A DNA stretch of 64,000 nucleotides from Peterkaempfera bronchialis. Lineage in GTDB: Bacteria; Actinomycetota; Actinomycetes; Streptomycetales; Streptomycetaceae. Of this stretch, positions 16,826 through 25,091 are shown in pieces (the stretch's first letter is position 1; every line of letters begins with the position of its first letter). Where the stretch lies: NCBI RefSeq assembly GCF_003258605.2, contig NZ_CP031264.1, positions 6,068,232 to 6,132,231 of the forward strand, in the 5' to 3' direction. The position numbers were made by a program, and so were the translations under genes. Below the pieces are notes generated by a model. It was not told where the DNA came from and did not search any database. It worked only from the letters and a program-made list of their open reading frames with translations.

Positions 16826-17259
16826 ACCCAGGCGCCGTCGTGGCGGACGAAGCGGCTCTGCTCGTGGAGTTCGCCGGTGCGGCCGCGCTCGGCCCAGTGG
16901 GCGCGGAACTCCACGGTGCCCTCGGTGTGGAAGGGGCCGCCGCCGGTGGAGCCGAGGATGTCCAGGCGGACCCAGCGCAGGGCGGGGTCGGCGCCGATGG
17001 CGGGCGGGCGGGTGGTGGGGTGCCAGCTGCGGAGCAGATAGGCGTCGTCGTGGACGGCGAAGGCGCTGAACCGGGACCGCATCAGCTGCTCCGGGGTGGC
17101 CGCCGTGGCCTCGCCCCGGTGCAGCCGCCCGCAGCAGGCGTCATAGGCGGCGGGCAGCCCGCAGGGGCAGTCGCGCGGAGCGCCATCGGGTGCGTTGCGG
17201 GAGGCGGTGCGGGAGGCGGACTGGTGGGGGCGCCGGGTGCGTCGGGACATGGGTGCCAT
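16798..17259 (-). CDS. YchJ/UPF0225 family SEC-C-type zinc protein
   Basis: A 153-residue protein. The N-terminal cysteines CPCGLPAAYDACCGRLH form the SEC-C/YchJ zinc motif. The rest matches the NTF2-like YchJ domain: TPEQLMRSRFSAFAVHDDAYLLRSWH, WVRLDILGSTGGGPF, GTVEFRAHW and LHEQSRFVRHDGAWVYLDG. The role of the family is unknown. It lies 33 bases downstream of acetate kinase in the same direction. ATG at 17259 or at 17250 are both possible starts; neither has a clear ribosome site. Confidence 0.92.
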   Translation of the reverse strand: MAPMSRRTRRPHQSASRTASRNAPDGAPRDCPCGLPAAYDACCGRLHRGEATAATPEQLMRSRFSAFAVHDDAYLLRSWHPTTRPPAIGADPALRWVRLDILGSTGGGPFHTEGTVEFRAHWAERGRTGELHEQSRFVRHDGAWVYLDGVVSD

Positions 17260-17292
17260 TGTGGCGGAGCGCCCGGCAGGCGCGTCGGGCGG

Positions 17293-18444
17293 TCAGGCCG
17301 GGGCGGCCTGGCGGCGGAGGACCGCCCGGGTCTCGGCGGCCACCTGCCGGGTCTCGCCGGTGGGCACCACCACGACCGGCACGGCGGCCCCGGCGGCGGA
17401 GACCGCCACGGCGGCGGTGCGCAGCAGGGTGTCGGGGGACGGTACGGCGAGGCCGCCGCGCAGGCCCAGCAGGGGGAGGCCGGCGCAGACCTCCTCGCGT
17501 ACCTCGGGCTGGTCCTCGCCGATCTCGCCGGTGAAGACCAGCGCGTCCAGGCGGTCCAGCGAGGCGGCCACGGCGGCGATGCCCCGCCGGCAGTGGTGGG
17601 TGAAGACGTCCAGGGCCAGGGCGGCGCGCGGGTCGCCGGCGGTGCGGGCGCGTACCAGGTCGCGGGTGTCGTCGGAGGTGCCGGAGAGGGCGAGCAGCCC
17701 GGAGCGGTGGTTGAGGGCGTCGTCGAGTTCGGCGGCGGTCAGGTCGTGGCGGGTCTGGAGCCAGGTCAGCGCGCCGGGGTCGACGGTGCCGCTGCGGTGG
17801 CTCATCACCAGGCCCTCCAGCGGGGTGAAGCCCATGGTGGTGTCCACGCTGCGGCCGTCCCGTACGGCGGTGGCCGAGCAGCCCCCGCCGAGGTGGGCCA
17901 TGACCAGCCGGAGCCGCGCGGCGGGGCGGCCCAGCAGCTCGGCGGTGCGGGCCAGGGCCCAGCTGTACGACAGGCCGTGGAAGCCGTAGCGCCGCACCCC
18001 GTACCGTGCGCGCCAGGTCTCCGGGACGGCGTACTCGCGGGCGGCGGGCGGCAGTCCGGTGTGGAAGACGGTGTCGAAGCAGGCGACATGGGGGATGTCG
18101 GGCAGCAGGCGGCGGGCGGTGTCCAGCACGGCCAGGGCGGGTGGCAGATGCAGCGGGGCCAGGTCGGCGGCCTCCGCCAGTTCGGCCCGTACCCGGTCGT
18201 CGACCCGGGTGTGCGCATGCAGCTGCGGGCCGCCGTGGACGATGCGGTGCCCGGCGGCGGTGACGGCCGGTGACCGGGCGAGCAGAGCGCGCAGCTCGTC
18301 GGCGGTCTCCGGGCCGGGCGGCCGGTCGGTGTCGTGGCGGGCGGCCACCGTGCCGTCGGGGCGGTACACGGTCAGGTGCAGGCTGGAGGAGCCGGCGTCC
18401 AGCACCAGGACGGCGCCGTCCGCCGGGCGGCGGGTCGGTTCCAT
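17293..18444 (-). CDS. ackA: Acetate kinase
   Basis: A 383-residue enzyme converting acetate and ATP to acetyl phosphate, or the reverse. ASKHA-fold motifs are plain: phosphate-1 VLVLDAGSSSLHLTVY, AAGHRIVHGGPQL, HVACFDTVFHTGLPPAA, YGVRRYGFHGLSYSW, VMAHLGGGCSATAVRDGRSVDTTMGFTPLEGL and DALVFTGEIGEDQPEVREEVC. It is slightly shorter than the usual 400 residues. GGAG lies six bases before ATG. No phosphotransacetylase gene is adjacent; xylulose-5-phosphate phosphoketolase could be the partner elsewhere in the genome. Confidence 0.95.
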   Translation of the reverse strand: MEPTRRPADGAVLVLDAGSSSLHLTVYRPDGTVAARHDTDRPPGPETADELRALLARSPAVTAAGHRIVHGGPQLHAHTRVDDRVRAELAEAADLAPLHLPPALAVLDTARRLLPDIPHVACFDTVFHTGLPPAAREYAVPETWRARYGVRRYGFHGLSYSWALARTAELLGRPAARLRLVMAHLGGGCSATAVRDGRSVDTTMGFTPLEGLVMSHRSGTVDPGALTWLQTRHDLTAAELDDALNHRSGLLALSGTSDDTRDLVRARTAGDPRAALALDVFTHHCRRGIAAVAASLDRLDALVFTGEIGEDQPEVREEVCAGLPLLGLRGGLAVPSPDTLLRTAAVAVSAAGAAVPVVVVPTGETRQVAAETRAVLRRQAAPA

Positions 18445-18579
18445 GGGCAGCTCCGGTGGAGGGCGGGTCCGGGGGCGGGTGCCCCGGGGACCGGCGGTGA
18501 AACCGTCCCCCGGGGCAGGGAATACCGGGGCGGGGTGGGATGCTGGGCAGGTTGTTGAACGGTCAATCAAGGAGCGAGG

Positions 18580-19677
18580 GTGAGCGGGATGCAGTTCGGG
18601 ATCTTCACGGTGGGTGACGTCACCCCCGATCCCACGACGGGCCGGACCCCCACCGAGCATGAGCGGATCAAGGCCATGACGGCCATCGCGCTCAAGGCGG
18701 AGGAAGTCGGCCTGGACGTCTTCGCCACCGGCGAGCACCACAATCCGCCGTTTGTGCCGTCCTCGCCGACGACCATGCTCGGCTGGATCGCGGCCCGCAC
18801 CGAGCGGATCATCCTCTCCACCTCCACCACGCTGATCACCACCAACGACCCGGTGAAGATCGCCGAGGACTTCGCCATGCTCCAGCACCTCGCGGACGGG
18901 CGGGTCGACCTGATGCTGGGGCGTGGCAACACCGGCCCCGTCTACCCGTGGTTCGGACAGGACATCCGGCAGGGCATCCCGCTGGCGATCGACAACTACG
19001 CCCTGCTGCACCGACTCTGGCGCGAGGACGTGGTGGACTGGCAGGGCCGCTTCCGCACCCCCCTCCAGGGCTTCACCTCCACGCCGAGGCCGCTGGACGG
19101 GGTACCGCCGTTCGTCTGGCACGGCTCCATCCGCTCCCCGGAGATCGCCGAGCAGGCCGCCTACTACGGCGACGGCTTCTTCGCCAACAACATCTTCTGG
19201 CCCAAGGAGCACTTCAAGCGGCTGATCGGCCTCTACCGGGAGCGCTACGCCCACTACGGCCACGGCAGCCCGGAGCAGGCGGTCGTGGGGCTGGGCGGCC
19301 AGGTCTTCATGCGCCGCAACGCGCAGGACGCGGTCCGCGAGTTCCGTCCGTACTTCGACAACGCGCCCGTGTACGGTCACGGCCCGTCCCTGGAGGAGTT
19401 CACCGAGCAGACCCCGCTCACCGTGGGCAGCCCGCAGCAGGTCATCGACAAGACCCTGACCTTCCGCGACTCCTTCGGCGACTACCAGCGCCAGCTCTTC
19501 CTGATGGACCACGCCGGACTGCCGCTGAAGACCGTGCTGGAGCAGCTCGACCTGCTGGGCGAGGAGGTCGTCCCGGTACTGCGCAAGGAGTTCGCCGCCG
19601 GTCGGTCCGCGCAGACCGCCGACGCGCCCACCCACGCGGCCCTGCTGGCCCGGCAGTCCCCGCAGGTGCCCGAGTGA
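18580..19677 (+). CDS. LLM-class flavin-dependent oxidoreductase (luciferase-like monooxygenase)
   Basis: A 365-residue bacterial-luciferase-fold protein. It opens with MQFGIFTVGDVTPDPTTG and continues with EEVGLDVFATGEHHNPPFVPSSP, RIILSTSTTLITTNDPVKIAEDFAML and VDLMLGRGNTGPVYPWFG. This wording matches a CE1758-like FMN-dependent subgroup known to me by name only. The GTG start (GGAG five bases upstream) is used; the ATG three codons later is an alternative. A terminator follows. The substrate is unknown. Confidence 0.9.
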   Translation: MSGMQFGIFTVGDVTPDPTTGRTPTEHERIKAMTAIALKAEEVGLDVFATGEHHNPPFVPSSPTTMLGWIAARTERIILSTSTTLITTNDPVKIAEDFAMLQHLADGRVDLMLGRGNTGPVYPWFGQDIRQGIPLAIDNYALLHRLWREDVVDWQGRFRTPLQGFTSTPRPLDGVPPFVWHGSIRSPEIAEQAAYYGDGFFANNIFWPKEHFKRLIGLYRERYAHYGHGSPEQAVVGLGGQVFMRRNAQDAVREFRPYFDNAPVYGHGPSLEEFTEQTPLTVGSPQQVIDKTLTFRDSFGDYQRQLFLMDHAGLPLKTVLEQLDLLGEEVVPVLRKEFAAGRSAQTADAPTHAALLARQSPQVPE

Positions 19678-19726
19678 CCGCCTGCCTCCGAGGACCGGGG
19701 AGCCGGTGACGGCAGTACCCCGAGGG

Positions 19727-19757
19727 GCTGCCCGCCCGGATCGACCGGGCGGGCAGC
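19727..19757 (+). terminator. Hairpin terminator after the LLM oxidoreductase gene
   Basis: Perfect 13-base arms (19727-19739 and 19745-19757) surround a 5-base ATCGA loop, about 50 bases after the stop codon. Confidence 0.8.
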
Positions 19758-19846
19758 GGACCGGCCGCGCCGTAAGGAGAGCGGACCGCCACCTGGCCGA
19801 CAATGGGCAGGCCAGGTCATCGGACTCCGGGAGCGTGGTCGCGGGC

Positions 19847-22174
19847 ATGGGACGGGTACGGCAGGCCACGGCAGGGATGTGGGACCGCTTCACGGCCTCC
19901 GACCCGGGGCTGATCAGGCTGCTCTCCGCGTCCGACACGGTCGGCGGGATCGTCGTGACGCTGGCGGTGCTGGCGGCCCTGCACGCGCCGGTCACCCTGC
20001 TGGTGGTCGGCGCCGTCGCCGCCATGGCGTCCTCCTTCGCCATCACCGAACCCCGGCTGCGGGACCAGGCGGTGACCCATGCGCTGGGACTGCCCGCCGC
20101 GCTGCTGTCGGTGGTCCTCGCCGCGCTCCTGGTCTCCCACCGGGTGATCGCCGACCTGGTCTTCATCGTGCTGATCTTCGGGGCTGTGTACATCCGCCGG
20201 TTCGGGAAGCGCGGCACAGCCCTGGGGATGATCGCCTTCCAGCTCTTCTTCGTCTCCCAGTTCGTCCAGGCGGGCCCGGGGATGCTGCCGCAGCTCTGCG
20301 GGGCGGTGGCGGTCGCCTTCGCCGGTGGGGCGCTGGTCCGGTTCGGCATCCTGCGGACCGACCCCGAGCGGACCCTGGAACGCCTGCAACGTGCCTTCCG
20401 GGTACGCCTGGGGAGGGTCCTGGACGTCCTGGCGGAGGTGGCAGCGCCGGGACTCTCGGCGCCGCTCCCCGACCGGGCCGTTGCCGACCTGCACCGCAGC
20501 ACCGCCCGGCTGCACGAGTGCGCGCTGATGATCCAGAGCCGACTGGAGGCGGGCACCCCCGACGCCCGTACCGCCGCACTCGTCCAGCGCCGGGTGGCCG
20601 AGGCCGAGATCGCCACCGAACGCCTGGGCATCCTGCTGCTGCGGGCCCTTGAACCGGCCGGACAGGACGCCGACTACACCCTCACCCTGCACCTCCCCGG
20701 CCACCTCCCCGCCCCGGGCACGTCCCCCGGCACGTCCCCCGGCCCGGAGGCCACCGGGCCCGACGTGGCCGCCCTGCGCACCCTGGAACGGGAACTGCGC
20801 GCGCTGCGCCTGCTGATCGACCTCACCGCGGAGCAGCGGCGCGGCACCGGCTACGCCGTCGTCCGCAACCGGCTGCTGGGGTACCGGGGCGACGGCCGGC
20901 TGCCGGACGCCTCGCCCGCCGTCCAGGACGCCTTCCGGGGCGTCGGCGAACTCGCCCGCGCCATGCTGGGCCTGCACCTGGCCCTCGACCAGGACCGCGA
21001 CTCGGCCGACGACAGCCCCGAGACCGCACGCTCCCGCGAGGAACTGGAGGCCGAGGACGTCAGCCTCGCCGCGGAGGAGGAGGACGAGGACCGCGCCACG
21101 CCCACCGGCATCAGCCCCGCCACCCGGGCCGCCTTCCAGGTGGCCACCGGGTCGGGGCTGGCCATCCTGGGCGGCGAACTGCTCTCGCCGCAGCGCTGGT
21201 ACTGGGCGGTGCTCACCTGCTGGGTGGTCTTCATCAACACCGCCTCCACCGGCGAGATCCTGATCAAGGGCTACCGGCGGCTGATCGGCACCATCGTCGG
21301 CGTGGTCGCCGGACTGGCCCTGGCCGTCGTGGTCGGCGGCGACCCCTGGCTGGCCTTCGCGCTGGTGATCGTCTGCATCTTCGGCATGTCCTTCACCGCG
21401 CCGCTGTCGTACACGCTGATGTCCTTCTTCGTGACCATGATGCTCGGCCTGCTCTACACCCTGCTGCACACCTTCAGCACGGCCGTGCTGGTGCTGCGGA
21501 TCGAGGAGACGGCGCTGGGAGCCGCCTGCGGCCTGATCGCCGCCGTGCTGGTGCTGCCCGTCGACACGGGCCGACGGACCGACGAGCAACTGCGCCAGGT
21601 GCTGCAACGCCTGGACGACGTGGTCTCCGCCGCCGTGGCGCGGCTCAGCGGCGCCCCCGCCGCCGACCTTTCCGACAGCGGCCTGCTCACCAGGGCGCGC
21701 GACCTGGACACCGCCCTCGACGGCCTGCGCCGCGCGGTCAAGCCGCTCACCCACCCGATCAGCCCGCTGCGAGCCCGCCGACGCAACGCCCGCCATGTGA
21801 TGGGCCTGCTGGAGACCTGCGCCTACCACGCCCGCAGCCTGGCCGCCACCGCCGAGCAGATCCCCGACTCCCAGCCCATGCCCGGCGACCCGCGCCTCGC
21901 CGAGGCGGCCGGCCGGATCGACCGCAACCTGCGGACCCTGATCCGCTGGATCGCCAAGCCCGAGCGGGGCACCACGCTGGAGACCGGCCCGGATGTGGCC
22001 GCGCTGCTCGGGGAGCCCGTCCAGGGCACGGTGGCGCTGCGGGTACTGCGCCACCTCCAGCGGATGGACGAGGGCATCCTCGGGTTGGCCAGGCCGCTCG
22101 GCCTCGGCACCGCCCTGGCCGACCGCGACGGTCCCGCCCGCAGCAGCATGCCGGCGCGGGACAGCTCGGCCTGA
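19847..22174 (+). CDS. FUSC-family (aromatic-acid-exporter-like) membrane protein
   Basis: A 775-residue protein with two hydrophobic blocks. The first, about residues 20-160, runs from SDTVGGIVVTLAVLAALHAPV to GGALVRFGIL. The second, about 430-560, includes GSGLAILGGELLSPQRWYWAVL, FINTASTGEILIKGYRRLIGT and LVIVCIFGMSFTAPLSYTLM. The STGE and KGYRRLIGTIVG boxes are the FUSC/YccC hallmark. Long helical cytoplasmic regions separate and follow the blocks, with an acidic stretch before block two. Efflux of aromatic acids is the family's suggested role. The ATG chosen lacks a strong ribosome site; a GTG four codons earlier is possible. Confidence 0.87.
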   Translation: MGRVRQATAGMWDRFTASDPGLIRLLSASDTVGGIVVTLAVLAALHAPVTLLVVGAVAAMASSFAITEPRLRDQAVTHALGLPAALLSVVLAALLVSHRVIADLVFIVLIFGAVYIRRFGKRGTALGMIAFQLFFVSQFVQAGPGMLPQLCGAVAVAFAGGALVRFGILRTDPERTLERLQRAFRVRLGRVLDVLAEVAAPGLSAPLPDRAVADLHRSTARLHECALMIQSRLEAGTPDARTAALVQRRVAEAEIATERLGILLLRALEPAGQDADYTLTLHLPGHLPAPGTSPGTSPGPEATGPDVAALRTLERELRALRLLIDLTAEQRRGTGYAVVRNRLLGYRGDGRLPDASPAVQDAFRGVGELARAMLGLHLALDQDRDSADDSPETARSREELEAEDVSLAAEEEDEDRATPTGISPATRAAFQVATGSGLAILGGELLSPQRWYWAVLTCWVVFINTASTGEILIKGYRRLIGTIVGVVAGLALAVVVGGDPWLAFALVIVCIFGMSFTAPLSYTLMSFFVTMMLGLLYTLLHTFSTAVLVLRIEETALGAACGLIAAVLVLPVDTGRRTDEQLRQVLQRLDDVVSAAVARLSGAPAADLSDSGLLTRARDLDTALDGLRRAVKPLTHPISPLRARRRNARHVMGLLETCAYHARSLAATAEQIPDSQPMPGDPRLAEAAGRIDRNLRTLIRWIAKPERGTTLETGPDVAALLGEPVQGTVALRVLRHLQRMDEGILGLARPLGLGTALADRDGPARSSMPARDSSA

Positions 22175-22194
22175 CCCGGGCGGCGGGGGGCGGT

Positions 22195-22535
22195 CCTAGG
22201 CTTCGGCGTATGTCCGGAGGCGGGTGTGCTGCCGATGGGTGGGGTGCGGGTGGGGGCCTGCGGCGGCTGCCGGGGGAGGGTTGCGGGTCGCGGCATGGGA
22301 TTCGGTGCATGTCCGGAGGTGAGTGCGCGGCCGATGGGTGGGACGCGGGTGGGGGCCGGGGGTGGTGACGGTGGAGGGGGCCTGGCCTGCGGCGGCTGCC
22401 GGGGGAGGGTTGCCGGGTACGGCCTAGGCTTCGGCGCATGTCCGGAGGCGAGCGTGTGACAGATGGGTGGGGCCGGGGGTGGTGACGGTGGAGGAGGCCC
22501 GGCCTGTGGCGGCTGCCGGGGGCGGGTTGCGGGTG
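22195..22535 (+). repeat. Three imperfect tandem copies (about 100-125 bases) covering the cbiZ 5' end
   Basis: Copies begin near 22195, 22300 and 22424, each with a TTCGG(C/T)G(C/T)ATGTCCGGAGG-like start. Each contains GATGGGTGGG and GCGGCTGCCGGGGG-like blocks. Copy 3 carries the true cbiZ start; copy 2 carries an equivalent GTGACGGTGGAGG start (22365) that runs only 20 codons to TAG. Every copy also holds a short ATG-TCC-GGA-GG frame; in copy 3 this 15-codon frame ends in a 4-base overlap with cbiZ. The stretch fills the whole FUSC-cbiZ gap. Confidence 0.85.
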
Positions 22536-23300
22536 GAGCGGCTGGCGCGGGTGGAGGACGGGGCCTGTCGGCATCTGCTGGTCTGGCGGGCCGGTCCGGG
22601 GTGGCGGATGATCAGCAGCGCGGTGCTGGGCGGCGGCCTCGGGCCGCGCGGCTGGGTGGTCAACGCCCAGGTGCGGCCCGGCTATGACCGGATGGACCCG
22701 CAGCGCCACCTGGCCGACCTCGCCCGGTCCGCCGGCCTGGCCGGTCCCGGGGTGGGGCTGATGACCGCCGCGCCGGTCGACGCCTGCACCCGCGCCCATG
22801 ACCAGGGGGTGTCGGCGCTGGTGACCACCGGGATCGGGGTGGCGTGCTGGGCCGCCTCCGAGGCGCCGGGCGCCCCCGGGGCGCTACCGCCCGGCACCAT
22901 CAACATCGTCGCCGCCGTCCCGGCCCCGCTCTCCGACGCCGCCCTGGTCAATGCGCTGGCGACGGCCACCGAGGCCAAGGTGCAGGCGCTGCTCGACGCT
23001 GGGTACGACTGCTCGGGCACCCCCTCGGATGCCGTCTGCATCGCCGCCCGGGCCCCTGCGGCGGGGGAGCAGCCGGTGCCGTTCGGCGGCCCCCGCTCGC
23101 TCTGGGGCGCCCGGCTGGCCCGCGCCGTGCACGCGGCGGTGCGGCACGGCGCGGAGCAGGACGCCGCCCGCCGCGCCGCCGCCCTGGAGGAGGCGGTCCA
23201 CCCGGCCACCGGCCCGGAGTGCATCACCGTCCTGGCGGACGCGACGGACGTGGCGGACGCGACGGACGCGCCGGATGCGGCGGGCTGCCGGATCGGGTGA
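22482..23300 (+). CDS. cbiZ: Adenosylcobinamide amidohydrolase
   Basis: A 272-residue enzyme that hydrolyses the aminopropanol side chain of adenosylcobinamide to give adenosylcobyric acid, for salvage of incomplete corrinoids. Family text is strong: MISSAVLGGGLGPRGWVVNAQ, GPGVGLMTAA, PGTINIVAAVPAPLSDAALVNA, TEAKVQALLDAGYDCSGTPSDAV and FGGPRSLWGARLARAVHAAV. The C-terminus adds a short Asp/Ala repeat (VADATDA). The GTG start lies inside the third copy of a tandem repeat, so the N-terminal 15-20 residues are repeat-derived and the start is uncertain. No other cobalamin genes adjoin it. Confidence 0.88.
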   Translation: MTVEEARPVAAAGGGLRVERLARVEDGACRHLLVWRAGPGWRMISSAVLGGGLGPRGWVVNAQVRPGYDRMDPQRHLADLARSAGLAGPGVGLMTAAPVDACTRAHDQGVSALVTTGIGVACWAASEAPGAPGALPPGTINIVAAVPAPLSDAALVNALATATEAKVQALLDAGYDCSGTPSDAVCIAARAPAAGEQPVPFGGPRSLWGARLARAVHAAVRHGAEQDAARRAAALEEAVHPATGPECITVLADATDVADATDAPDAAGCRIG

Positions 23301-23317
23301 GCGGCGGGGCGTGGGGG

Positions 23318-24196
23318 TCAGGCGGAGGCCAGGTCCAGGATCTCGGCCAGCCGCCGCCACCCGGCCCGGGGCAGCGCGGTGTGTCCTCCGCCGTCGACCA
23401 CCTGGAGGGCGACATGGTCCGCCCCGGCGGCGTGGAACTCGTCCACCCGCCTCCGTATGGCGTCGGCGTCGCCCCAGGCGAAGACCGCGTCGACCAGGCG
23501 GTCGCTGCCGCCGTCGCGGAAGTCGTCCTCGGTGAAGCCCAGCCGCTCCAGGTTGGCCGTGTAGTTGGGCAGCGCCAGGTAGCGGGCGAGGAAGCCGCGG
23601 GCGATGCCCAGGGCCCGGTCCCGGTCGCTCTCCAGTACCACCTTGAGGTCCGGCGCGAGCAGCGGTTCCGGCCCCAGCTCCTGCCGGGCCTGGGCGGTGT
23701 ACTCGGCGGTGACCAGGTACGGGTGGGCCCCGGCCGCGCGCTCGCCGGAGAGCGCGAGCATCCGGGGGCCCAGCGCGGCCAGTACCCGCCGCTCGGCCGG
23801 GACGGGGGTGGGCGCCGCGTCCAGCGCATCGAGGTAGTCGCGCATCGCCGAGTACGGGCGGTGGTACGCCTCGGCGAGCTTGGCGTGGCTGGCGCCCAGG
23901 CCCAGCACGAACCGGCCGGGGCGCTCCTGGTCGAGCTCCGCGAACTGGCGGGCGACCGTGGGGGCGTCGTGCTGCCAGATGGAGAGGATGCCATTGGCGA
24001 CGGTGATCCGGGAGGTGGCCCTGACCAGCCGGGCCGCGTGCTCCACGCTGCTGCTGCCGCCCACCCACAGGGCGCCGTAGCCCAGCTCCTCCAGTTCGGC
24101 CGCCGCCTCGCCGATCTCGCCCCCGAGCGCCGGGTCGTCGGAGCGCAGCTCCGCGCTCCAGAGCCCGAACCGGCCGATGTCCTGCCTGAGTGCCAT
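23318..24196 (-). CDS. LLM-class F420-dependent oxidoreductase
   Basis: A 292-residue luciferase-fold protein of the F420 type. Motifs are FGLWSAELRSDDP, LEELGYGALWVGGSSSVEHA, ATSRITVANGILSIWQHDAP, RFVLGLGASHAKLAEAY and LAALGPRMLALSGERAAGAHPYLV. The C-terminal half (DAIRRRVDEFHAAGADHVALQVV) completes the barrel. Binding of F420 is inferred from the subgroup. GGGAG lies five bases before ATG. It is convergent with cbiZ, with 17 bases between stops, and separated from the upstream catabolic operon by a strong terminator. Confidence 0.88.
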   Translation of the reverse strand: MALRQDIGRFGLWSAELRSDDPALGGEIGEAAAELEELGYGALWVGGSSSVEHAARLVRATSRITVANGILSIWQHDAPTVARQFAELDQERPGRFVLGLGASHAKLAEAYHRPYSAMRDYLDALDAAPTPVPAERRVLAALGPRMLALSGERAAGAHPYLVTAEYTAQARQELGPEPLLAPDLKVVLESDRDRALGIARGFLARYLALPNYTANLERLGFTEDDFRDGGSDRLVDAVFAWGDADAIRRRVDEFHAAGADHVALQVVDGGGHTALPRAGWRRLAEILDLASA

Positions 24197-24246
24197 CGCT
24201 GCTCCCCTGCTGCGTGAGGCGCCGTCAGTACCTACGGGGCAACAGC

Positions 24247-24292
24247 GCCCGGCCCGGAGGTGTTCCCCAACGGGAACACCTCCGGGCCGGGC
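24247..24292 (-). terminator. Long-stem terminator closing the P450/gamma-glutamyl operon
   Basis: Perfect 21-base arms (24247-24267 and 24272-24292) enclose a CAAC loop. It sits 17 bases past the stop of the last operon gene, transcribed leftward. Confidence 0.88.
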
Positions 24293-24308
24293 AGGTCAGG
24301 CGGGCAGG

Positions 24309-25091
24309 TCAGGCGGGCCGGGCGCAGGCGGCGACAAAGCCCGCGAAGAGGCGCCGCCGGTGGGCGTCGGCGCCGTCCGGGTCCTCCGGGTGCCACTGCA
24401 CGCCGACCACCCATCGCTCCGGGTGCTCGACCGCCTCCACCACGCCGTCGTCCGCGCGGGCCGCCACCACCAGGCCGCCGCCCACCCGGTCCACGGCCTG
24501 GTGGTGCCCGGACCGCACCGTGAGCCGCAGCTCCCCGGCGAGGTCCGCGACCCGGGTCCCCGGGGTGACGGTGACCTTCTCGTCCAGGAACATCGGCTGC
24601 CCCGGGCCGCCCCGGTGCAGCCGGTGGTCCTCCAGGTCGGGGATCAGGGTGCCTCCGTGGGCGACATTGACCAGCTGGTGGCCCCGGCAGATGCCCAGCA
24701 CCGGCCGACCCGCCGCAACGGCCGCCCGGATCGCGGCCAGGGTGTGGTCGTCGGCCCGCCGGTCGACGCCGTAGGAGTGCGGCACCGGCCCGGTCACGCC
24801 GTACAGCGCCCCGTCCACATCGCCGCCGCCGAGCACCAGCAGCCCGTCCAGGTCGGCCGCCTCGGCGGGGTCGCCCAGGGCGTCCGCCGAGGTGTCGACC
24901 AGCCGGTGGTCGGCGCCCAGCTCGCGCAGGGTGGCCAGGGCGGTACCGGTGAAGCGCCGCACCAGGTCGGCCACGGGCTCGGTGAGGTCGGGGAAGTTCA
25001 GCGAGACCAGCACCGCGATGCGCGGGCCGCCGACCGGGGCGGGGCCGGGCGGCTCCACCTCGTGCCGGTGCACCGTCGGGCGGGGGCTCAC
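24309..25091 (-). CDS. Gamma-glutamyl-gamma-aminobutyrate hydrolase-like class I amidotransferase (PuuD type), copy 1
   Basis: A 260-residue peptidase C26-type hydrolase expected to release glutamate from a gamma-glutamylated amino acid. The nucleophile Cys is in VLGICRGHQLVNVAHGGTLI, with the catalytic His-Glu in VVGVQWHPEDPDG. Other family text: DLDGLLVLGGGDVDGALYG, LRLTVRSGHHQAVDRVGGGLVV and DGVVEAVEHPERWV. The GTG start overlaps the aldehyde dehydrogenase stop by GTGA. It is the last gene of the eight-gene operon. A second enzyme of the same kind lies two genes upstream, so the pair may split substrates or form a heteromer. Confidence 0.92.
   Translation of the reverse strand: MSPRPTVHRHEVEPPGPAPVGGPRIAVLVSLNFPDLTEPVADLVRRFTGTALATLRELGADHRLVDTSADALGDPAEAADLDGLLVLGGGDVDGALYGVTGPVPHSYGVDRRADDHTLAAIRAAVAAGRPVLGICRGHQLVNVAHGGTLIPDLEDHRLHRGGPGQPMFLDEKVTVTPGTRVADLAGELRLTVRSGHHQAVDRVGGGLVVAARADDGVVEAVEHPERWVVGVQWHPEDPDGADAHRRRLFAGFVAACARPA

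Noticed and set aside
18460-20631. Very long open frames antisense to the LLM oxidoreductase and FUSC genes
   Set aside because: They are Arg/Pro/Gly/Gln-rich shadows that follow codon-position GC bias, with no recognisable motifs; the sense-strand genes are well supported.
22175-22481. Cobalamin riboswitch before cbiZ
   Set aside because: I looked for a B12-box-like GCCACTG element and the expected paired regions; none is present. The gap consists of three tandem copies of one sequence.
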